64,000 nucleotides of DNA, taken from NCBI GenBank assembly GCA_910583615.1, contig CAJTXP010000006.1:1-64000 (forward strand), given 5' to 3'. Under the pieces are notes generated by a model. That model searched no databases. It had not been told where the DNA came from and saw nothing but the letters and a program-made list of their open reading frames with translations. Positions 1 through 7,504 of this stretch are shown in pieces. Source of the DNA: an uncultured Lachnospiraceae bacterium (lineage in GTDB: Bacteria; Bacillota; Clostridia; Lachnospirales; Lachnospiraceae). How positions within the stretch are numbered: position 1 is the stretch's first letter; the number at the start of each line of letters is the position of its first letter. Made by a program: the position numbers and the translations under genes.

Positions 1-130
1 CCATAAAATGCCATAAAAGGGTTATTCTTTTTTATTAAAACTTTTTACTCTCCAGATTATGTAGAAAATAACAATTTTGAACATATCAGAAAATTCAAAT
101 TTTTGCCGGTATAACAAGAAAGGAATCGCC

Positions 131-751
131 ATGCCACAAAAGATTTATCCCCGTTCAAAAGACAGGGAAACAATTTATTTAAAAAGCGTTATCAGCAACC
201 CCAATATCATAGTTGGCGATTATACAATATATAATGATTTTCTCAGAGAACCAGGAGAATTTGAAAAGAATAATGTTTTGTATCAATACCCAATCAACCA
301 GGATAAGCTGATAATAGGTAAGTTTTGTTCGATTGCCTGCGGGGCAAAGTTTATATTTAACAGTGCAAATCACAGTTTATCTTCTCTATCCACCTATCCA
401 TTTCCCATATTTTTTGAGGAATGGAATTTAGATGTAAAAGATATTAAAAATGCGTGGGATAACAAAGGTGATATCGTTATCGGAAATGATGTTTGGATTG
501 GTTATGAAGCGGTCATTTTAGCAGGTGTTACGATTGGAGACGGTGCTGTTATCGGAACACGAGCTGTCGTTACAAAAGACATTCCTCCATATACAATTGT
601 TGGCGGTGTTCCGGCAAAGCCAATAAGAAAGCGCTTTACCCAGGAAACGATTGATTTTCTGCTTAAAATAAAATGGTGGAATTGGTCTGAAGAACATATT
701 CGACAGCGTATAACCGAGATACAGTCAGGAAATATCAAATGTTTATGTTAA
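131..751 (+). CDS. Vat/CatB-like xenobiotic O-acetyltransferase
   Basis: This 206-residue protein is a left-handed beta-helix (hexapeptide repeat) acetyltransferase that uses acetyl-CoA. The hexapeptide core with IGNDVWIG and VIGTRAVVTKD, the IVGGVPAKPIRKRF stretch and the WWNWS tail are typical of the CatB/Vat group. The active-site loop NSANHSLSSLSTYPF resembles Vat (streptogramin A acetyltransferase) more than CatB, and its His is the expected catalytic base. I chose ATG 131 because AGAAAGGA lies just upstream; an upstream in-frame ATG at 77 has no good ribosome site. The gene is clearly AT-rich compared with the operon from 1578 onward, which suggests horizontal acquisition. Actual drug specificity cannot be read from the sequence. 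Confidence 0.8.
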   Translation: MPQKIYPRSKDRETIYLKSVISNPNIIVGDYTIYNDFLREPGEFEKNNVLYQYPINQDKLIIGKFCSIACGAKFIFNSANHSLSSLSTYPFPIFFEEWNLDVKDIKNAWDNKGDIVIGNDVWIGYEAVILAGVTIGDGAVIGTRAVVTKDIPPYTIVGGVPAKPIRKRFTQETIDFLLKIKWWNWSEEHIRQRITEIQSGNIKCLC

Positions 752-1157
752 ATTGTCGCACGACGAAAAAGAAAAAGCCATCTATTTTATTATGTTGATA
801 AAAATGCTTATGGCGGTATCAAGGAGGTATCTCCATGTTTCTATCGGCTGACAGACAGTTATTAAAAAAAACTGCTTCATACAGCGGAGTATTCCACCCA
901 CAAATATGAACTGGAAAGGGGCTGTGAGGTGTCCCACCGGGGACAGGCGATCCGGCTCAAAGGCAAAGGAAGTGATTAAAACAGTCAGGCGCTGAATAGA
1001 AAGAGCCGTATGTCAAACCCGTAAAAGGAAAAAATAATAAAGGTTTGACTCGCCGTTTATATAGAATGAGGGGTTAATAAACAGGATGGTATGCGGCACT
1101 GTAAAATTTTATGGATATGTGACAAGCAGCTAACCCTGCGGAGTTTTTGTTCTTATA
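752..1157. other. Gene-poor stretch between acetyltransferase and B12 operon
   Basis: No intact gene is visible here. The stretch holds the small ORF remnant at 835-979 and an 8-bp perfect inverted repeat, GTCAAACC at 1012-1019 and GGTTTGAC at 1042-1049, separated by 22 bp. Its patchy composition suggests debris of a mobile or acquired segment, but no integrase or repeat boundary is visible. Confidence 0.4.
835..979 (+). pseudogene. Small degenerate ORF pair, possible gene remnant
   Basis: A perfect ribosome-binding site (AAGGAGGT) precedes ATG 835, which opens a 24-codon ORF beginning MFLSADRQLLKKTAS. A second reading frame then carries on with HKYELERGCEVSHRG and ends at TAA 979. The arrangement looks like the frameshifted remnant of a gene. 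I do not recognise the family. It lies in about 400 bp of non-coding debris between the acquired acetyltransferase and the B12 operon. Confidence 0.25.
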
Positions 1158-1186
1158 TTGCATTTCGAAAGAAAATGTGCTATATT
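1158..1186 (+). promoter_or_regulatory. Sigma-A-type promoter of the B12-riboswitch operon
   Basis: A -35 box TTGCAT (1158-1163) and a -10 box TATATT (1181-1186) are separated by exactly 17 bp and lie just upstream of the cobalamin riboswitch. This would give a long structured leader before the first gene at 1578. Confidence 0.65.
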
Positions 1187-1202
1187 ACATACAGCTTTGC
1201 AG

Positions 1203-1382
1203 GAAGCGGGCTGCAGGTGCCGTGCCGCCATAAGGCGGCGTGGTGAAAAGGGAAACGGGTGAGAATCCCGTACGAACTCGTCACTGTAAACAGGGAGCAG
1301 GATGCCATTGTGCCACTGAGCGATTGGGAAGGCGGCATTGCTGCGAGGATCTGTAAGTCAGGAGACCTGCCTGCAGGAATTT
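1203..1382 (+). ncRNA. Cobalamin (B12) riboswitch
   Basis: The leader contains the ordered motifs of a cobalamin aptamer: GCAGGTGCC, GAAAAGGGAAACGGGTG, CACTGTAAACAGGGAGCAGG, the B12-box-like GCCACTGAGCGATTGGGAAGGC, and the closing AAGTCAGGAGACCTGCCTGC. These match the class described upstream of cobalamin synthesis and transport genes. Adenosylcobalamin or another corrinoid would be expected to repress the downstream operon. A hairpin followed by a T-tract near 1503-1533 fits as the expression platform. Confidence 0.93.
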
Positions 1383-1502
1383 CGGGAAGAATCTCCGCGC
1401 ATGGACACTGGATGCGTGGGTGGAAGATTCGTGGATCCCGGGGCCACGAGTAACTGGTCGCAGATGTCAGAACAGATACAACATCATTGCGTCCTCTTAC
1501 CG

Positions 1503-1533
1503 ATGCCTTTCCGAATCAGGAGGGCATTTTTAT
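1503..1533 (+). terminator. Terminator-like expression platform of the B12 riboswitch
   Basis: The segment ATGCC-TTTCC-GAATCA-GGA-GGGCAT followed by a run of T can fold as a short hairpin with a U-tract. It lies between the aptamer and the first start codon at 1578, so it is the likely attenuator. The antiterminator partner was not worked out. Confidence 0.6.
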
Positions 1534-1577
1534 ATTTTAGTCAGAACGTCCTGCAGCGTTCGAGAAGGAGGAACCAT

Positions 1578-2807
1578 ATGAAGAGAAACATGTCAGTTTT
1601 GCTGGCTGCACTTCTGGCGCTTATGCTCTGCGTAAGCGGGTGCGGCGGCAAAGAAGCGGAACCCGCAGCGGAGGCTGCGCCTGAGGAAGCACAGGACCCG
1701 GAAGGAACAGAACCGGAAGAAGCAGCCGAAGAGCTTTCGGATCAGGAGAAAGCGGATGAGGTGGCCGCCCTGATCGACGCCATCTACGTGCAGAAGAGAA
1801 CCGATGAGACGGACGCTCAGTGCACGGCGGCGAAGGAAGCATGGGATGAGCTGACGGATGCGCAGAAGGAGCTGGTGGAGGGCGAAAATGCCGATCCTGA
1901 TTACTTTGGAAGAGATACCGGCGACGCTTCCAAAGACGATCCGCTGAATCAGGACGAGATCGGTGAGAACGAGATTCTGGTGGTCAGCTTCGGTACATCC
2001 TTTAACGACAGCCGCGTGGAAGACATCGGGGGAATCGAAGGAGCGTTGATGACCGCGAATCCGAGATGGTCTGTCAGGAGAGCGTTCACTGCCCAGATCA
2101 TCATCAACCATGTGCAGGCCAGAGACGGAGAGCATATCGACAATATGGCTCAGGCTCTGGAACGTGCGGTGGCCAACGGCGTGAAGAATCTGGTAGTACA
2201 GCCCACGCATCTGATGCACGGTGCGGAGTATGACGAGCTGATGGAAGCGGTCGAAGCTTATCAGGACAAGTTTGAATCCGTGAAGGTGGCGGAACCTCTG
2301 CTGGGCCAGGCAGGTACGGATGCGACAGTCATCAATGAAGACAAGAAGGTTGTAGCGGAGGCGGTTACGGCGGAGGCCGTGAAGGAAGCCGGCTATGACA
2401 GCCTGGACGCGGCGAAGGAAGACGGCGTTGCGTTCGTGTTCCTGGGACACGGGACCTCCCATACGGCGAAGGTTTCCTACAGCCAGATGCAGACCCAGAT
2501 GGGGGACCTCGGTTATGATAACGTGTTTATCGGGACGGTGGAAGGAGAACCAGAGGAGACAGCCTGCGAGGCGGTCATCGAAGCGGTTGCCGGAAGCGGT
2601 TACAGTAAGGTGGTCCTCCGTCCGCTGATGGTGGTGGCAGGCGACCATGCGAATAATGATATGGCCGGTGACGACGAGGATTCCTGGAAGAGCATGTTTA
2701 CGGCGTCCGGCAAATTTGACCAGGTAGACGCGCAGATCGCGGGCCTTGGCCAGATCACGTCGATTCAGGATCTGTATGTGGCGCATACGGCGGCAGTGAT
2801 GGAATAA
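1578..2807 (+). CDS. cbiK: CbiK-family sirohydrochlorin cobaltochelatase, extracytoplasmic lipoprotein
   Basis: This 409-residue lipoprotein has a signal peptide with lipobox VSGC (Cys22), an acidic Glu/Ala-rich linker (about 25-60), a small helical segment (60-120) and a CbiK-type chelatase domain from about 134. The domain opens with ILVVSFGTSF and carries candidate metal-binding or catalytic histidines H211 (QPTHLMHG), H291 (GHGTSH) and H357 (AGDHANND). CbiK inserts cobalt into sirohydrochlorin; secreted homologues are known and proposed to handle metal or tetrapyrrole outside the membrane. ATG 1578 follows AAGGAGG, and a longer in-frame ORF starting upstream would run through the leader. 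It is first in the riboswitch operon, ahead of NEAT-like proteins and an importer. The native substrate is uncertain. Confidence 0.88.
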   Translation: MKRNMSVLLAALLALMLCVSGCGGKEAEPAAEAAPEEAQDPEGTEPEEAAEELSDQEKADEVAALIDAIYVQKRTDETDAQCTAAKEAWDELTDAQKELVEGENADPDYFGRDTGDASKDDPLNQDEIGENEILVVSFGTSFNDSRVEDIGGIEGALMTANPRWSVRRAFTAQIIINHVQARDGEHIDNMAQALERAVANGVKNLVVQPTHLMHGAEYDELMEAVEAYQDKFESVKVAEPLLGQAGTDATVINEDKKVVAEAVTAEAVKEAGYDSLDAAKEDGVAFVFLGHGTSHTAKVSYSQMQTQMGDLGYDNVFIGTVEGEPEETACEAVIEAVAGSGYSKVVLRPLMVVAGDHANNDMAGDDEDSWKSMFTASGKFDQVDAQIAGLGQITSIQDLYVAHTAAVME

Positions 2808-2864
2808 ACAAAAGTCCGGCGGACAAAAAGGGCGCCGGGCAAAAGCAGGTAGGGAATTAAAATT

Positions 2865-3467
2865 ATGAGAAGAAAAATCATCATGACAGTCAGCGCAGCT
2901 GTCCTGGCTGCGGCGCTTCTGAGCGGCTGTGCTTCTTCGGACGGCCAGAAAGCATCGGAGGGCCGGGAAGCGGCACAGACGCAGGAAGAGGAACCGGAAG
3001 AGACGCAGGGCCGGACAGAACCGGAAGCGGCCTCCGAAGAGGAGACGGATTCGTTAGAAGGGCCGGATACGCCGGCGGCGGCTCTGGAGGACGGCGTCTA
3101 TACGGCAGAATTTGATACGGACAGCGGTATGTTTCACGTAAGCGAGGCATGTGACGGAAAAGGAACTTTGACGGTGGAGAACGGAGAGATGGTCATTCAT
3201 GTTTCTCTGGCTTCCAAAAACATCGTGAATCTGTTTCCGGGACTTGCAGAGGATGCAGGGAAGGACGGCGCGGAACTTCTGGAGCCAACGGTCGATTCGG
3301 TCACTTACAGCGACGGCATAACGGAAGAAGTCTACGGATTCGACATTCCGGTTCCGGCGCTGGACGAGGAATTTGACCTGGCGCTGATCGGGAAGAAAGG
3401 AACCTGGTACGATCACAAGGTCAGCGTCTCCAATCCCGAGAAGACAGAACAGGATGTACATATCTGA
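2865..3467 (+). CDS. NEAT-like lipoprotein
   Basis: This 200-residue protein has lipobox LSGC (Cys22), a long Glu-rich spacer (about 25-75), then one beta-rich domain from DGVYTAEF to the end. The pattern VENGEMVIHVSL, GFDIPVPALDEEFDLALI and the closing WYDHKVSVS resembles NEAT domains, whose last strands carry a similar YDHKY motif and which bind haem in Isd-type systems. This is a resemblance seen by eye, not a search result. It is the second gene of the B12-riboswitch operon and probably presents a tetrapyrrole or metal complex to the importer encoded downstream. Confidence 0.6.
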   Translation: MRRKIIMTVSAAVLAAALLSGCASSDGQKASEGREAAQTQEEEPEETQGRTEPEAASEEETDSLEGPDTPAAALEDGVYTAEFDTDSGMFHVSEACDGKGTLTVENGEMVIHVSLASKNIVNLFPGLAEDAGKDGAELLEPTVDSVTYSDGITEEVYGFDIPVPALDEEFDLALIGKKGTWYDHKVSVSNPEKTEQDVHI

Positions 3468-3487
3468 CTTTGAATGATGAGCATTCG

Positions 3488-3531
3488 GAGGCTGCTGCAG
3501 AAGCTGAAGGGCTTTATCCTGCGGCAGCCTC
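3488..3531 (+). terminator. Intercistronic hairpin (attenuator-like)
   Basis: An 8-bp perfect stem, GAGGCTGC at 3488-3495 and GCAGCCTC at 3524-3531, is followed by an AT-rich tract. It lies between the two NEAT-like genes and may lower downstream expression or stabilise the upstream transcript. Confidence 0.5.
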
Positions 3532-3560
3532 AAATTTATATTTTGGACGGGAGGATCAGG

Positions 3561-4124
3561 ATGAAAAAAGGAAAACGGTTTTGGAGGCCTAAAGCGGCGG
3601 TTTTTGCGGCTTTTCTGGGAGGGTGCCTTATGTTTGCCGGCCTGCCTGTTTTTGGGGCGGAGACAGAAGGCCCGGAAGCGGCGCTCATTGAAATGGAGGA
3701 TGGAGAGTATGCCATAGAGGTGGAACTGACAGGCGGGACAGGGAAAACGACCGTAAGCTCTCCGGCGGGTCTGACGGTTCTGGACGGACATGCCTACGCC
3801 AGGATCGAATGGAGCAGTTCCCACTATGACTATATGCTTGTGGACGGCAAAAAGTATCTGCCCATTTCCGAGGAAGGCTATTCCACGTTCGAGATTCCAA
3901 TCACCGTTTTCAACGAACCCATGGACGTGATTGCGGATACGACAGCCATGAGTACGCCCCATGAGATCAGTTATCAGCTGACCTTTGACCTGGAAGGCGT
4001 CATGTCAAAAAGCGAGACGCCTCAGGCTGCGGCTCAGAAAGTAGTCTATATGGTGTTTCTTATCGTTCTGGTGTGTATCGTTGTTTCCTGGGTAAATAAA
4101 AGAAAGAGAATGGGCAGAAGATGA
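3561..4124 (+). CDS. NEAT-like surface protein with C-terminal membrane anchor
   Basis: This 187-residue protein has an N-terminal signal peptide ending near VFGAETEG, one beta-rich domain (about 35-150), and a C-terminal transmembrane helix (VVYMVFLIVLVCIVVSWV) with a basic tail. That is the layout of a membrane-tethered NEAT-type receptor. The motifs HYDYMLVDGKKY, STFEIPITVFNEPMDVIAD and HEISYQLTF recall NEAT strands. Start ATG 3561 follows GGAGGATCAGG; the longer upstream reading has no ribosome site and would run through the intercistronic hairpin. Its stop overlaps the next start by ATGA, so the two genes are translationally coupled. The ligand is unknown. Confidence 0.62.
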   Translation: MKKGKRFWRPKAAVFAAFLGGCLMFAGLPVFGAETEGPEAALIEMEDGEYAIEVELTGGTGKTTVSSPAGLTVLDGHAYARIEWSSSHYDYMLVDGKKYLPISEEGYSTFEIPITVFNEPMDVIADTTAMSTPHEISYQLTFDLEGVMSKSETPQAAAQKVVYMVFLIVLVCIVVSWVNKRKRMGRR

Positions 4125-5263
4125 AGAAGAAACGGATGGCAGCCGCCGCTCTCCTGGCGGCGTGTTTTCTGACGGGGTGCAAGGCCGGGCCGCAGAGTGC
4201 GGATTCCATGGATCATAAGGAAATCAGTGAGGAACTTGTCTGGGAAAGCAGCATGGAGCTTCGCTATGCCACAGAATTTCAGGTGGATACCTATGAGGGC
4301 GGCTACGAACTCCTGACCATTGTTCAGGACGGCCGTTATCTGGTGGTGCCGGAAGGAAAAGAAGCTCCGGCGGATCTGAGCGAAGATATTGTGGTCCTGA
4401 AGCAGCCCATCGAACATATTTATCTGGTGGCGTCCGCAGTGATGGATATGTTCGTGTCGCTGGACGCGCTGGATCAGGTGGGATTCTCCGGCCTGAAGGC
4501 GGATTCCTGGTACATAGACGGGGCCAGAGAGGCCATGGAACAGGGGGAAATCCTCTATGCGGGCAATTACTCGGCTCCTGATTATGAACAGATCGTGTCA
4601 AAGGGCTGCGGGCTGGCAGTGGAAAATACGATGATTTACCATACGCCGGAAGTGAAGGAGCAGCTGGAAAAGCTGAATGTTCCCGTACTGGTGGACTATT
4701 CCAGTTATGAAAGCAATCCGCTTGGACGGACGGAATGGGTCCGGTTGTACGGTATACTGGTTGGGAAAGAAGAAGAGGCAAAAAAAGCCTTTGAGGAAGA
4801 GGTCCGGGCCTTTGAGGCCATAGAGCAGGAAGAAAAGACAGGAAGCACGGTAGCTTTTTTCTATATTTCAACCAACGGCGAGGTCAATGTGCGCCGTTCT
4901 TCGGACTATCTGCCGAAGATGATCGGGATGGCCGGAGGCAGCTATGTGTTTGACCATCTGGGAGACGGGGAGGATACGGCTTCCTCCAACGTGACCATGC
5001 AGATGGAAGAATTCTATACCGCTGCCAAAGATGCGGACTATATCATCTATAACAGCACCACCACAGAGGAGCTGACTTCCATGGAGGACCTGCTGGAGAA
5101 AAGCGGCCTGCTGGAGAAGTTTCAGGCGGTGCAGGAAGGCAGAGTGTACTGTACCACCAAAAATCTGTATCAGTCCTCCATGGAGCTGGGAACGATCATT
5201 TCCGATATGCATAAGATGCTTACCGGCGAGGACGATATGACTTATCTGTACCGGTTGGAGTAG
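4121..5263 (+). CDS. FecB/BtuF-type ABC substrate-binding lipoprotein
   Basis: This 380-residue protein has lipobox LTGC (Cys20) followed by a two-lobed type III periplasmic-binding fold. It has the long-helix architecture of iron-siderophore, haem and cobalamin binding proteins, including the typical segment DADYIIYNSTTTEELTSMEDLLEKSGLLEKFQAVQEGRVYCT. Its start overlaps the preceding stop, and the FecCD permease follows 3 bp later. With the B12 riboswitch upstream, a corrinoid ligand is the leading inference; haem or a metal-tetrapyrrole is the alternative. Confidence 0.82.
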   Translation: MKKKRMAAAALLAACFLTGCKAGPQSADSMDHKEISEELVWESSMELRYATEFQVDTYEGGYELLTIVQDGRYLVVPEGKEAPADLSEDIVVLKQPIEHIYLVASAVMDMFVSLDALDQVGFSGLKADSWYIDGAREAMEQGEILYAGNYSAPDYEQIVSKGCGLAVENTMIYHTPEVKEQLEKLNVPVLVDYSSYESNPLGRTEWVRLYGILVGKEEEAKKAFEEEVRAFEAIEQEEKTGSTVAFFYISTNGEVNVRRSSDYLPKMIGMAGGSYVFDHLGDGEDTASSNVTMQMEEFYTAAKDADYIIYNSTTTEELTSMEDLLEKSGLLEKFQAVQEGRVYCTTKNLYQSSMELGTIISDMHKMLTGEDDMTYLYRLE

Positions 5264-5266
5264 ACG

Positions 5267-6280
5267 ATGAAAAACAAACGATATGTGCTGTCATTTATCA
5301 TACTGGGAATGCTGCTGCTCTTTTTTCTGGCGTTGAATCTGTGCGCAGGAAGCGTGCAGGTTCCCTTAAGAGCGGTTCTCGATATTCTGGGAGGCAGGGA
5401 AGCGGACGGGACGTTTTCGGATATCATTATGGAGATACGGTTTCCAAGGGCTCTGGCAGCAGCCGTCCTCGGCGGGGCGCTGGCCCTGTCCGGATACCTT
5501 TTGCAGACTTTTTTTCACAATCCCATTGCAGGCCCCTTTATCCTTGGAATTTCTTCCGGAGCGAAGCTTGTGGTGGCTCTGGTGATGGTGTTTTCTCTGG
5601 GATGGGCGGTCCATGTCAGTTCGATGATCATGATTGCGGCTGCCTTTGTGGGAGCGATGATCTCCATGGGCTTTGTCCTTCTTATGTCCCGTATGATGGA
5701 CCGGATGTCCATGCTGATTGTAAGCGGCGTGATGATCGGCTATATCTGTTCTGCGGTGACGGATTTTATCGTAACCTTCGCGGATGATTCCAATATCGTG
5801 AACCTGCACAACTGGTCCAAAGGAAGCTTTTCCGGAATCAGCTGGGAAAATGTCATGCTCATGTCGGCCGTGACCTTTCTGGCTTCCGCCATGGTGTTCT
5901 TCATGTCCAAACCCATCAGCGCCTATCAGATGGGGGAGTCCTATGCCAGGAACATGGGAGTCAATATTCAGGTGTTCCGTGCGCTTCTGGTGATTCTCTC
6001 CAGTGTATTGTCCGCCTGCGTGACCGCGTTTGCCGGACCGGTTTCCTTTGTGGGGATCGCCGTGCCCCATCTGGTGAAAAGCCTGTTTCGGACGACGAAG
6101 CCGATCCTGATGATTCCGGGCTGCTTTCTGGGCGGGGCGGTGTTCTGCCTGCTGTGCGACCTGCTGGCGAGAATCCTGTTCGCACCCACAGAGCTGAGCA
6201 TCAGCACCGTAACGGCGGTGTTCGGAGCGCCCATTGTGATCTTTATTATGATCCGTCGAAAGAAGGAGAGAGCAGAGTAA
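5267..6280 (+). CDS. FecCD/BtuC-type ABC permease
   Basis: This 337-residue, roughly ten-helix membrane protein has the family landmarks: RFPRALAAAVLGGALALSG near the N-terminus, then NPIAGPFILGISSGAK and the C-terminal GPVSFVGIAVPHLVK coupling region that contacts the ATPase. It would form the homodimeric channel for the binding protein upstream and the ATPase downstream, all in the B12-riboswitch operon. Confidence 0.9.
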   Translation: MKNKRYVLSFIILGMLLLFFLALNLCAGSVQVPLRAVLDILGGREADGTFSDIIMEIRFPRALAAAVLGGALALSGYLLQTFFHNPIAGPFILGISSGAKLVVALVMVFSLGWAVHVSSMIMIAAAFVGAMISMGFVLLMSRMMDRMSMLIVSGVMIGYICSAVTDFIVTFADDSNIVNLHNWSKGSFSGISWENVMLMSAVTFLASAMVFFMSKPISAYQMGESYARNMGVNIQVFRALLVILSSVLSACVTAFAGPVSFVGIAVPHLVKSLFRTTKPILMIPGCFLGGAVFCLLCDLLARILFAPTELSISTVTAVFGAPIVIFIMIRRKKERAE

Positions 6281-6285
6281 GGCGT

Positions 6286-7380
6286 ATGGAAGAGTTTTAT
6301 TTTTATACAGAAGGACTGACGGTAGGCTACGAGGGCGTTCCGTTGATCAAACATATTGAGATTCGGCTGAAAAGGGGCGAGATCCTCACGCTGATCGGTC
6401 CAAACGGAGCAGGAAAGACGACGATTTTAAAGAGTATCATCCGTCAGCTTGCGCCTCTTGGAGGCGTGGTATGTCTGGACGGAAAAAGAATGCAGGAGTT
6501 TTCCGGAAAGGAGCTTTCGCGAAAGCTGTCCGTAGTTCTTACGGAGCGGGTGAGGCCGGAGCTGATGACCTGTGAAGACGTGGTGGCGACGGGCCGCTAT
6601 CCGTATACAGGCAGATTCGGAGTGCTGTCGGAAAAGGACTTAAGGATCGTCCGGGAGTCCATGGAGCTGGTTCATATTCAGGAGCTTTCAGACAGGGATT
6701 TTACGCAGACCAGCGACGGACAGAAGCAGCGGGTCATGCTGGCCCGCGCCATCTGTCAGGAGCCGGATATGATCGTGCTGGATGAGCCCACCTCCTTTCT
6801 GGATATGAAATACAAGCTGGAGTTTTTGTCCATCATTCAGAACATGTCCCGCACGCGGAACCTGTCGGTAATCATGTCGCTCCATGAACTGGATCTGGCG
6901 GGGAGGATTTCTGACAAGATCGCCTGCGTCCGGGGCGACCGGATCGACCGGTTCGGAACGCCGGAAGAGATTTTTTCGGAAGGCTATGTGCAGGAGCTGT
7001 ACCGGATGACGGTCGGTTCCTATGATGAGCGGACCGGCAATCTGGAGCTGGAGCCGGTACGGGGAGAACCGGAGGTGCTGGTCCTCTCGGGCAACGGGAC
7101 CGGTACGGCCGTTTACCGCAGGCTTCAGCGGGAGGGGATTCCCTTTGCCGCCGGGATTCTGTGGGAAAATGATCTGGACTATCCGTCCGCCAAAGCGCTG
7201 GCGGCGGAGGTGGTCAGCGTAAAGGCGTTCTGCCGGATCGACGAAAAGGCCATGAACAGGGCAAAAGAACTGATCGATACGTGCAGGCAGGTGATCTGCA
7301 CCATGGACGGACAGGAGACGGGGGAGTTTTATCAGGAACTGAAGGAACTGCTGGAGTATGCCAAAAGACAGGGAAAATGA
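6286..7380 (+). CDS. FecE/BtuD-type ABC ATPase with C-terminal extension
   Basis: This 364-residue ATPase has Walker A GPNGAGKTT, a signature region SDGQKQRVMLARA where SGGQ is usual, and Walker B MIVLDEPTSFLD followed by the His switch SLHELD. The ABC core ends near residue 250. The remaining ~110 residues form an extra domain with a nucleotide-binding-like start (VLVLSGNGTGTAVYRRL). From memory, similar extensions occur in some archaeal BtuD-type cobalamin ATPases, which would fit corrinoid uptake; this is inference. Start ATG 6286 lies 6 bp after the permease stop. The longer upstream frame overlaps the permease and is rejected. Confidence 0.85.
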   Translation: MEEFYFYTEGLTVGYEGVPLIKHIEIRLKRGEILTLIGPNGAGKTTILKSIIRQLAPLGGVVCLDGKRMQEFSGKELSRKLSVVLTERVRPELMTCEDVVATGRYPYTGRFGVLSEKDLRIVRESMELVHIQELSDRDFTQTSDGQKQRVMLARAICQEPDMIVLDEPTSFLDMKYKLEFLSIIQNMSRTRNLSVIMSLHELDLAGRISDKIACVRGDRIDRFGTPEEIFSEGYVQELYRMTVGSYDERTGNLELEPVRGEPEVLVLSGNGTGTAVYRRLQREGIPFAAGILWENDLDYPSAKALAAEVVSVKAFCRIDEKAMNRAKELIDTCRQVICTMDGQETGEFYQELKELLEYAKRQGK

Positions 7381-7397
7381 TTCATCCATTCTGCGAA

Positions 7398-7431
7398 GAG
7401 CAACAGGTTGAAAGAGGCGGCCTTGTTGCTC
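7398..7431 (+). terminator. Hairpin after the B12-riboswitch operon
   Basis: An 8-bp stem, GAGCAACA at 7398-7405 and TGTTGCTC at 7424-7431, sits right after the ATPase stop. There is no T-run, so it is either a weak terminator or an mRNA 3-prime end stabiliser. Confidence 0.4.
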
Positions 7432-7443
7432 CATGGAAATTGA

Positions 7444-7472
7444 TTGTGAAATAGAAGGAGATCGGGTATAAT
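7444..7472 (+). promoter_or_regulatory. Promoter of the AAA/PD-(D/E)XK gene
   Basis: TTGTGA (7444-7449) and TATAAT (7467-7472) are spaced by 17 bp, about 33 bp before the start codon at 7505. Confidence 0.5.
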
Positions 7473-7504
7473 GTGGAAAATGGCAGTATGATGCTGGAGG
7501 GATA

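Noticed and set aside
1593..2786. 397-codon open frame on the minus strand
   Set aside because: Shadow of the chelatase gene; no domain or ribosome site.
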